Shown piece after piece: positions 6,784-11,925 of a stretch of 11,925 nucleotides of DNA (the stretch's first letter is position 1; every line of letters begins with the position of its first letter). The notes under the pieces are model-generated. The model did no database searches. It was not told the DNA's origin and saw only the letters and a list, made by a program, of their open reading frames with translations. The stretch lies in contig JAQGJF010000446.1 in assembly GCA_028290765.1 (NCBI GenBank), positions 1-11,925 on the forward strand. The letters are read 5' to 3'. Position numbers and translations under genes: made by a program. The DNA is from Tardiphaga sp. (GTDB lineage: Bacteria > Pseudomonadota > Alphaproteobacteria > Rhizobiales > Xanthobacteraceae).

Positions 6784-8184
6784 ATGACGATGAGGCCGGA
6801 TCCCACCTTTCATGCATCGCCGAAGCTCGCGATGGAAGCTCCACCGGAAGCGTTTGCCTACACCCTGCTACTGAGCCCGGATGCCTCCAGACCCGATGCG
6901 CTCGCGGTGATCGACGTCAAGCGCGGCTCGCCGACCTTCAGCCAGGTCGTCCACACCGTGACGATGCCGAACAAGGGCGACGAGTTTCACCATTTCGGCT
7001 GGAATGCCTGTTCGTCGGCGCTCTCGCCGCTTGCCGGACACGCCTTTGTCGAGCGTCGCTATCTCATCATCCCCGGAATCCGATCGTCGCGGATCTACAT
7101 CGTGGATACCAAGCCCGATCCGACCAAGGCCAGGATCCACAAGATCATCGAACCCGAAGAGATCTTCAAGAAGACCGGCTATTCGCGGCCCCACACCATT
7201 CATTGCGGGCCGGACGGCATCTATGTCTCGACGCTCGGCGGCGGCGGCAAGAACGGCACCGACGGGCCTCCCGGCGTCTTCATCATGGACTGCGAGAGCT
7301 TCGACGTGCTCGGCCGCTGGGAAATCGATCGCGGGCCGCAGACCCTGCATTATGACTTCTGGTGGAATCTGCCGCGCGACTACATGGTGACCAGCGAGTG
7401 GGCGCTGCCGCCGCAGTTCGAGAACGGCATCGTGCCGGAGGACCTGCTGTCCAACAAGTACGGACATCACATCCACTTCTGGGATCTGCGGGCGCGGCGC
7501 AACGTCCAGACCATCGACCTCGGCGCCAACCACCAGATGGCGCTGGAGGTACGGCCGGCGCACGATCCGGTTCGCGAACACGGCTTCCTCGGCGTGGTGG
7601 TCGACACCACCAATCTCGAAGGCTCGATCTGGACCTGGTGGCGCGAGGGCGGCAAATTCCACATCGAAAAGACCGCGACGATCCCGGCCGAGCCGGCGCC
7701 CAAGGACAAGCTGCCGCCGCTGCTGCAGGGATTCGGCGCCGTGCCGCCGCTGGTGACGGACATCGACCTCTCGATGGACGACAAATTCCTCTACGTCTCC
7801 TGCTGGGGCACCGGCGAGATGCGGCAATACGACGTCAGCGATCCGCGCAAGCCGAAACTTTCAGGCTCGGTGCATATCGGCGGCATCGCCCGGCGCACGC
7901 CGCATCCGAACGGCAAGCCCTATGCGGGTGGGCCGCAGATGGTCGAGATCAGCCGCGACGGCAAGCGCGTGTACTGGACCAACTCGCTGTATTCGACCTG
8001 GGACAACCAGTTCTACCCCGAGGGAATGCCGGGAGCGAAGGTGATGGCCAACGCCGGTGCCGGCGGCGGCCTCGAACTCGACCGCGATTACTGGGTGAGT
8101 TTCCCGGATTGCTACCGGGCGCACCAGATCCGGCTCGAAGGCGGCGACTGCTCGACCGACTCGTTCTGCTACCCGTCGGCCTAG
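6784..8184 (+). CDS. Selenium-binding protein / methanethiol oxidase family (SBP56)
   Basis: A 466-residue beta-propeller protein of the SBP56/SELENBP1 family, which includes the copper-dependent methanethiol oxidase MtoX (methanethiol to formaldehyde, sulfide and peroxide). Family marks are EFHHFGWNACSSAL (67-80, where C76 corresponds to the conserved selenium-binding Cys of human SELENBP1), PHTIHCGPDG (136-145), YGHHIHFWDLR (226-236), NHQMALEVRPAHDP (249-262), PQMVEISRDGKRVYWTNSLY (384-403) and a C-terminal GGDCSTDSFC (453-462). The histidine clusters are the likely copper ligands. There is no signal peptide, unlike the periplasmic Hyphomicrobium MtoX, so it is probably cytoplasmic. GGGAGG seven bases before the ATG fixes the start over a second ATG six bases on. 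A membrane protein gene follows after 2 bp. Confidence 0.93.
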   Translation: MTMRPDPTFHASPKLAMEAPPEAFAYTLLLSPDASRPDALAVIDVKRGSPTFSQVVHTVTMPNKGDEFHHFGWNACSSALSPLAGHAFVERRYLIIPGIRSSRIYIVDTKPDPTKARIHKIIEPEEIFKKTGYSRPHTIHCGPDGIYVSTLGGGGKNGTDGPPGVFIMDCESFDVLGRWEIDRGPQTLHYDFWWNLPRDYMVTSEWALPPQFENGIVPEDLLSNKYGHHIHFWDLRARRNVQTIDLGANHQMALEVRPAHDPVREHGFLGVVVDTTNLEGSIWTWWREGGKFHIEKTATIPAEPAPKDKLPPLLQGFGAVPPLVTDIDLSMDDKFLYVSCWGTGEMRQYDVSDPRKPKLSGSVHIGGIARRTPHPNGKPYAGGPQMVEISRDGKRVYWTNSLYSTWDNQFYPEGMPGAKVMANAGAGGGLELDRDYWVSFPDCYRAHQIRLEGGDCSTDSFCYPSA

Positions 8185-8186
8185 GT

Positions 8187-8861
8187 TTGAGCGGCGCAGA
8201 CTGGGCACCTGTCGGACTCTGGCTCGCCGTGGTCGCGAGCGGCCTCTATCACGGAATCAATCCGGGGATGGGATGGCCGCTTGCGGTCTCGGCCGGACTG
8301 ATGGAGAAGCGGCCGCGCGCGCTGGTCGCGGCGCTTTGGCCATTGTCGGTCGGGCATCTGTCGGCCGTGCTCTTGCTGATGCTTCCCTTTGCGCTGCTTG
8401 TCGCCGTCGTCGCATGGCAGCGGCCAATCCAGGTCGGCGCCAGCGTGCTGGTTCTCGGCTTTGGCGTGTTTCGGCTGGTGAACCGGCGTCATCCGCGCGC
8501 GCTGGCGCGGATTCCGCCCGGTCAGCTAGCGCTGTGGTCGTTCGCCATGGCGATCGCCCATGGCGCCGGCCTGATGCTGGTGCCGATCTATCTCGGGCTC
8601 TGCCGGGGCGCGGAGCTCGACCAGGGCCACCAAGCAACCAGCACGCTCATCAATGCCAATATCGGCATGGCCATCATGGTCGCGATCGTCCACAGCACCG
8701 CGATGATCGCGGCAGGAGGTGTGACGGCATGGCTGGTGTTTCGCTACCTGGGGCTGAGATTCCTGTCGCGCAGCTGGTTCAATCTGGACGCAGTGTGGGC
8801 GGTCAGCTTGATCCTGGTCGGCGGAGTCGCGCTCGTCATCAACCTGATGGGCCCAGATTGA
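8187..8861 (+). CDS. Polytopic membrane protein with His motifs, linked to SBP56
   Basis: About 224 residues with six or so hydrophobic segments, roughly at 8-25, 44-75, 81-97, 115-137, 159-184 and 203-221. Histidine-bearing motifs sit in or beside them: YHGINPGMGWPLAV (21-34), GH (56-57), AHGAGLMLVP (124-133) and VHSTAM (168-173). The HG-x-NPG-x-GW style recalls metal transporters and UreH/DsbD-type membrane proteins, but I do not recognise the family. No ATG lies near the frame's beginning; TTG at 8187, two bases after the SBP56 stop, keeps the whole first membrane segment, whereas GTG at 8229 would cut into it. There is no clear ribosome site, so translation is probably coupled to SBP56. 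A role in copper supply, or in handling the sulfur substrate or product of SBP56, is inference from the neighbour only. Confidence 0.8.
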   Translation: MSGADWAPVGLWLAVVASGLYHGINPGMGWPLAVSAGLMEKRPRALVAALWPLSVGHLSAVLLLMLPFALLVAVVAWQRPIQVGASVLVLGFGVFRLVNRRHPRALARIPPGQLALWSFAMAIAHGAGLMLVPIYLGLCRGAELDQGHQATSTLINANIGMAIMVAIVHSTAMIAAGGVTAWLVFRYLGLRFLSRSWFNLDAVWAVSLILVGGVALVINLMGPD

Positions 8862-8881
8862 ATGGACTCACGCCCGCTGCC

Positions 8882-9775
8882 CTACGCCTTCAACATATCC
8901 CTCAATTTCAACAAGGCCGCTTCCTTCCGCCGCGACATCGGCTGGCGACGCCGAAACAAGCTGAACGCGACATTGCGCGCCGGCGCGATCGACAGCGCCT
9001 TCAACAGGCCCAGCGCCATCTCGTTTTCGGCGCAGGCGCGCGGCACGATGGCGATGCCGCCGCCGGACTGCACGATGATCTTGATGGTCTCGATGTTGTC
9101 GACGACGGCGAGAATGTTGGGGCGAATCCCCAAATCGGTGAACAATGACAGCACGACCTGGCCGTAGCCGACGCTGAGTTCGCTCATGATGATCGGCTCG
9201 GCGAGCAGGCGCCCGACGTCGACCGGCTGCTTGGCCCGCGCCAGCGCATGCTTGGGAGGCATGATCAGAGCCATTTCGGCGTCGATCAGGCGATCGAACA
9301 CCAGGCCCGCCGGCAGCCGGTCCGGATCGGATTCGATGGCGATGCCGGCGTCGATTCGCTCTTCGTGAAGCTCGCTGAAAATACTCTTGGTCGGCGCGGT
9401 CAGGATTTCCAGCCGGACGCCCGGAAGATCGTTCTTGAGATTGCCGAAGATGCGCGGAATGAAGATCTGCGCCATGCCGGATCCCATGCCGATGGTGATC
9501 GTATCGGCCAGCGTCCCGCGCAGCCGGCGGGCAGTATCGGACAGCGTCAAGAGATCGCCGACCACCCGCTCGGATTCGTACAGGAAGGTGCGGCCGCGTT
9601 CGGTCGATTCGATGCCGCGCGAGGTCCGGCGAAACAGCTCGAAGCCGACTTCCTCCTCGAGCAGCTTGACCTGCTCGCTGACCGCCGACTGGGAAATATT
9701 GAGCCGCTTCGCCGCCTGCGTAAAGCTGCGCTCCTTGGACACCGCAAGCGCGTAACGTAGTTGCCGGAAATCCAA
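8882..9775 (-). CDS. LysR-type transcriptional regulator
   Basis: A 297-residue LysR protein of normal length. The winged helix-turn-helix covers residues 1-60, with FTQAAKRLNISQSAVSEQVK (18-37) as the core and the usual LEEEVGFELFRR that follows. The effector domain begins near residue 92 (TITIGMGSGMAQIFIPRI) and continues through a second lobe to SGGGIAIVPR near residue 244. The start codon is TTG: an in-frame TAA lies only 12 nt upstream, no upstream ATG exists, and AAGGA precedes it at about 8 nt. The gene is convergent with the membrane protein gene, with 20 bp between them, and lies 74 bp after the second LysR gene in the same direction. Its target is uncertain; the hyu operon, the SBP56 operon and the right-hand transporter are all near. 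Confidence 0.93.
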   Translation of the reverse strand: MDFRQLRYALAVSKERSFTQAAKRLNISQSAVSEQVKLLEEEVGFELFRRTSRGIESTERGRTFLYESERVVGDLLTLSDTARRLRGTLADTITIGMGSGMAQIFIPRIFGNLKNDLPGVRLEILTAPTKSIFSELHEERIDAGIAIESDPDRLPAGLVFDRLIDAEMALIMPPKHALARAKQPVDVGRLLAEPIIMSELSVGYGQVVLSLFTDLGIRPNILAVVDNIETIKIIVQSGGGIAIVPRACAENEMALGLLKALSIAPARNVAFSLFRRRQPMSRRKEAALLKLRDMLKA

Positions 9776-9849
9776 TCGGGCGATCCTTTATGTGGCTGGC
9801 GGATTGAACATGGCACAGCGGGCCGGTGATTTCGAGCGGGGCGCCGAAA

Positions 9850-10761
9850 CTACGCCGCCACCCGCGCGCCGGCATTGAGTTGCTCCGACATCACGTCGAG
9901 AAACGCCCGCAGCCGGCGGGATTCCTTGCGGCGGCCGAGGAAGGTGGCGGAGACTTCCAGCGACGGGCTTTCCCAGTCGGTCAGGACCTGCACCAGGCGA
10001 TGGGTGCGGATATCGTTCTGGCACATGATGTTCGGCAGGATGCCGAGACCGACGCCGCCGATCACGAGCTCCCGGGCGATGCCGATGTGGTTGACCGTGA
10101 CGCGGCCGGTGACGTCGATGATCTTGTCGCCGGTCGCGCTGCGAAAGGTCCACACCCCTTCGGTGCGCTGGTGCTCGGTGACGATGCAATCGAACTTGCC
10201 GAAATCGCCGATATCCGCCGGCGTGCCCTGGCGCGCCAGAAAAGCCGGGCTGGCGTAGACCCCGCGGCTGATGCTGGCGAGGTGCCGGACCCCGGACTGC
10301 ATGTCGCGCAACGCGCCGAGCTGGACCGCGACGTCATAGGGCTCCTCGGTGACGTCGATCCAGCGGCTGTTGGCGTCGATCACAAGATGGATTTCCGGAT
10401 AGCGGATGGCGAAAGCGGCGATCGCCCGGCTCAGCCAGGCGATGCCGAAATCGACCGGCATGCTGACGCGCAGCGTGCCGCGCAACTCGGTCTGCATGCG
10501 GACCGCGCCGATCCCGGCGTCCTCGATCTCGCCGGCGATCCGTTCGCAATGTTCATAGAGCGCCTGGCCGATATCGGTGGTGGCGAGTTGCCGGCTGCCC
10601 TTTTTCAGCAGCACCGCGCCGGCCTGATCCTCCAGGTAACTCAGCTTGCGGCTCAGCGTCGATTTCGGAATCCCGAGCTTGCGCGACGCCTTGCTGATGC
10701 TCTGCGCGTTCACGACCTCGTAGAACAGCACCAAGGCATTGAGGTCCATTTTTCGTGTCAT
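9850..10761 (-). CDS. LysR-type transcriptional regulator, divergent from the second binding protein gene
   Basis: A 303-residue LysR protein. The N-terminal DNA-binding domain (MDLNALVLFYEVVNAQSISKA, then LGIPKSTLSRKLSYLE, residues 29-44) is of the type seen in AaeR/DhcR-like regulators. The effector domain starts about residue 94 (LRGTLRVSMPVDFG). The frame runs upstream to another ATG at 10881, but the extra 40 residues are not LysR-like and that start lies in a promoter-like region, so I chose 10761 (MTRKMDLNAL), which has GGGA about 8 nt upstream; 10749 (MDLNAL) is possible too. It is transcribed away from the ABC binding protein gene at 10990, the classic arrangement for a LysR protein controlling its divergent neighbour. 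Matching operator-like sites lie between them. Confidence 0.92.
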   Translation of the reverse strand: MTRKMDLNALVLFYEVVNAQSISKASRKLGIPKSTLSRKLSYLEDQAGAVLLKKGSRQLATTDIGQALYEHCERIAGEIEDAGIGAVRMQTELRGTLRVSMPVDFGIAWLSRAIAAFAIRYPEIHLVIDANSRWIDVTEEPYDVAVQLGALRDMQSGVRHLASISRGVYASPAFLARQGTPADIGDFGKFDCIVTEHQRTEGVWTFRSATGDKIIDVTGRVTVNHIGIARELVIGGVGLGILPNIMCQNDIRTHRLVQVLTDWESPSLEVSATFLGRRKESRRLRAFLDVMSEQLNAGARVAA

Positions 10762-10830
10762 GGGTGCGATCCCGGAATTCGAACACAGCCGTAGCGAGAA
10801 CTTTTCGCGCCCGGCCAAACTGGCTTTAAC

Positions 10831-10848
10831 CGTTCCATATCTGGAACG
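10831..10848. promoter_or_regulatory. Palindromic LysR operator candidate, site 1
   Basis: CGTTCCA-TATC-TGGAACG is a perfect 7-base inverted repeat with a 4-base centre; its core TTCC-N6-GGAA fits the T-N11-A dyad that LysR proteins bind. It lies 70 bp upstream of the chosen LysR start, in the shared control region, where an autoregulatory site is normally found. Confidence 0.6.
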
Positions 10849-10871
10849 AAGCTGTGCGCAAAATGCGCTAT

Positions 10872-10890
10872 CGTTCCCCATTTGGCAAGG
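10872..10890. promoter_or_regulatory. Degenerate LysR operator candidate, site 2
   Basis: CGTTCCCCATTTGGCAAGG resembles site 1 at 13 of 19 positions and keeps TTCC-N6-GGCA. It begins 41 bp after site 1, close to four helical turns, so both would face the same side of the DNA. It overlaps the proposed -35 box of the rightward gene, as the activation half-site of a LysR-controlled promoter usually does. Confidence 0.45.
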
Positions 10891-10911
10891 TTAGCATTCT
10901 CCCAACATAAA
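10882..10911 (+). promoter_or_regulatory. Possible sigma-70-type promoter for the right-hand binding protein gene
   Basis: TTGGCA (10882-10887) and CATAAA (10906-10911) are separated by 18 bases. Both are reasonable matches to the housekeeping consensus. The -35 part overlaps operator site 2. Transcription would start near 10918 and leave a GC-rich leader of about 70 nt. Confidence 0.4.
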
Positions 10912-10928
10912 AACGGCGACGGCGCCGC

Positions 10929-10978
10929 CTGCCCCGCGCGACGACGCAGGGCAGAAAAATGCCCCGGACGGGGGTTTT
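10929..10978 (+). promoter_or_regulatory. GC-rich leader with two small hairpins
   Basis: CTGCCC (10929-10934) can pair with GGGCAG (10949-10954), and CCCC (10962-10965) with GGGG (10970-10973), the latter followed by TTTT. The second hairpin resembles a short terminator or attenuator. Its CCCC could instead pair with the G-rich Shine-Dalgarno sequence a few bases further on. Either would lower expression of the following gene; this is inference from a short pairing. Confidence 0.3.
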
Positions 10979-10989
10979 GGGAGGGGAAA

Positions 10990-11925
10990 ATGACCGGAAA
11001 TCTGACGCGCCGCGCCTTTGTCGGCGCCGCCGCGGCCGCCGCCGGCGCGCTGATCCCACTCGGCAGACCGGCGCTGGCGCAGGCGGCGATCCCGGTTCGC
11101 TGGGCCTCGCTGCAGCCCGGTTTTACCGTGCTGCCGGTCCAATACATCCTGGCCAACAAGCTCGGCCAGAAGAACGGCATCGAGCTGCCGGACCCGTCGC
11201 CCTACACCGCGGTGTCGATCTATTACAACGACTTCATCGCCGGCAACTACGATGTCTGCATCGGCAGCTGGGACACCTTCGCCTCGCGCTATCTGGCCGG
11301 CGTGCCGATCAAATATCTCTGCACCATCACCGACGCCACCATGATCGCGCTGCTGGCGCCGAAAGCCGGCGCCGCCGACGTCACCCAGCTCAAGGGCAAG
11401 ACCGTCGCGGCGCTGCAGTCCACCGGCACCTACCGGATGGTCAAGGCGCTGATCAAGGAAGCCAACGGCTTCGACATCGAAAAGGAAGCGACGATCCAGA
11501 ACGTCGACAATCCAGCCGCTTCCGTCACGCTGGTGATGGCCGATCGCGCCGAGGCCGGCCTGTCCTGGGAGCCCAACATCACCACCGGGATGCAGAAGCG
11601 ACCCGATTTGCGGGTCATCTTCAATGCCGGCGAGGTCTACCAGAAGCTCTCCGGGCGCACCCTGCCCTATTTCGGCGTCGGCATCCGCAAGGAGTTACTC
11701 GACAAATATCCCGGCATCGCCACCCGCCTCGATACCATTTTCGGCGAATGTCTGGCCGGTATCAACGCCGACACCTCCAAGGCGGTCGACCTGTTCGGCA
11801 GCCGCACCGGCATCGCCACGGAAGTAATGAAGGAAGCGATGGCCTCCAAGCGGCTCGCCTTCACCTATCGCCCGATGGACGATTCAGCCTCGCGCCTCAA
11901 CGTCATCAAGGCGAGCGAATTCCTG
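10990..11925 (+). CDS. ABC transporter substrate-binding protein (NMT1/SsuA type), truncated by the window edge
   Basis: The first 312 residues of a periplasmic binding protein; the frame is open to the last base. GGAGG lies 5 nt before the ATG. The N-terminus is a twin-arginine signal: TRRAF (6-10), an alanine-rich core (12-22), and a likely cut after ALA at 30. The mature protein starts IPVRWASLQPGFTVLPVQYI and keeps the family features NYDVCIGSWDTFASRYL, LKGKTVAALQSTGTYRM and a domain-two helix near RADKA-like SKAVDLFG. It is not closely similar to the binding protein at the left end of the window. Divergent from a LysR gene, which probably controls it. Permease and ATPase genes are expected to the right, outside the window. 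The ligand is unknown; taurine/nitrate-like names would be guesses. Confidence 0.9.
   Translation, partial: MTGNLTRRAFVGAAAAAAGALIPLGRPALAQAAIPVRWASLQPGFTVLPVQYILANKLGQKNGIELPDPSPYTAVSIYYNDFIAGNYDVCIGSWDTFASRYLAGVPIKYLCTITDATMIALLAPKAGAADVTQLKGKTVAALQSTGTYRMVKALIKEANGFDIEKEATIQNVDNPAASVTLVMADRAEAGLSWEPNITTGMQKRPDLRVIFNAGEVYQKLSGRTLPYFGVGIRKELLDKYPGIATRLDTIFGECLAGINADTSKAVDLFGSRTGIATEVMKEAMASKRLAFTYRPMDDSASRLNVIKASEFL

Noticed and set aside
7362..8186. Upstream extension of the membrane protein frame inside the SBP56 gene
   Set aside because: The extension is Arg/Gly-rich and lies in another frame of SBP56; recognisable membrane protein sequence begins only at about 8187.
10762..10881. 40-residue N-terminal extension of the second LysR protein
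   Set aside because: LysR proteins begin within a few residues of MDLNAL; the extension is not family-like and covers operator- and promoter-like sequence.

Overview
The window looks like chromosome of a high-GC alphaproteobacterium of the Bradyrhizobium/Rhodopseudomonas group. The support is the GC-rich third positions, the gene types (paired NMT1-type ABC binding proteins, hydantoinase-family proteins, several LysR regulators) and an intergenic palindrome beginning GTAGGATGGGTT, which I recall as a common dispersed repeat in Bradyrhizobium. This assignment is an inference; there is no rRNA or marker gene.

Left part (1-6527, minus strand, read right to left): a likely catabolic operon. hyuA and hyuB overlap by 4 bp and encode the two subunits of a hydantoinase/oxoprolinase-type enzyme. 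A ring-opening amidohydrolase of the cyanuric acid hydrolase/barbiturase family follows, with all three Lys-Ser pairs present. Then come an NMT1-type periplasmic binding protein and the start of an ABC ATPase that runs off the left edge. Together they suggest import and ring-opening of a cyclic ureide, imide or triazine-like compound; the substrate is not known. Two non-coding elements interrupt the operon. One is a 97-bp palindromic element between hyuB and the amidohydrolase, flanked by a 19-bp near-perfect direct repeat that duplicates the end of hyuB. The other is an 86-nt region in front of the binding protein gene that can fold into a three-way junction whose closing stem fills exactly the space between the Shine-Dalgarno sequence and the ATG.

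Middle (6528-8861): a 256-bp divergent intergenic region with a strong inverted repeat, then on the plus strand a selenium-binding-protein/methanethiol-oxidase family gene (SBP56) and, 2 bp after it, a small polytopic membrane protein with histidine-containing motifs and a probable TTG start.

Right part (8882-11925): two LysR-type regulators in tandem on the minus strand, the first of which uses a TTG start. After a 228-bp divergent control region comes a second, unrelated ABC substrate-binding protein on the plus strand, with a Tat-type signal, truncated by the right edge. The control region carries two related TTCC-N6-GG(A/C)A sites, one overlapping a plausible -35 box, and a GC-rich leader. 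The adjacent LysR probably controls this second transporter.
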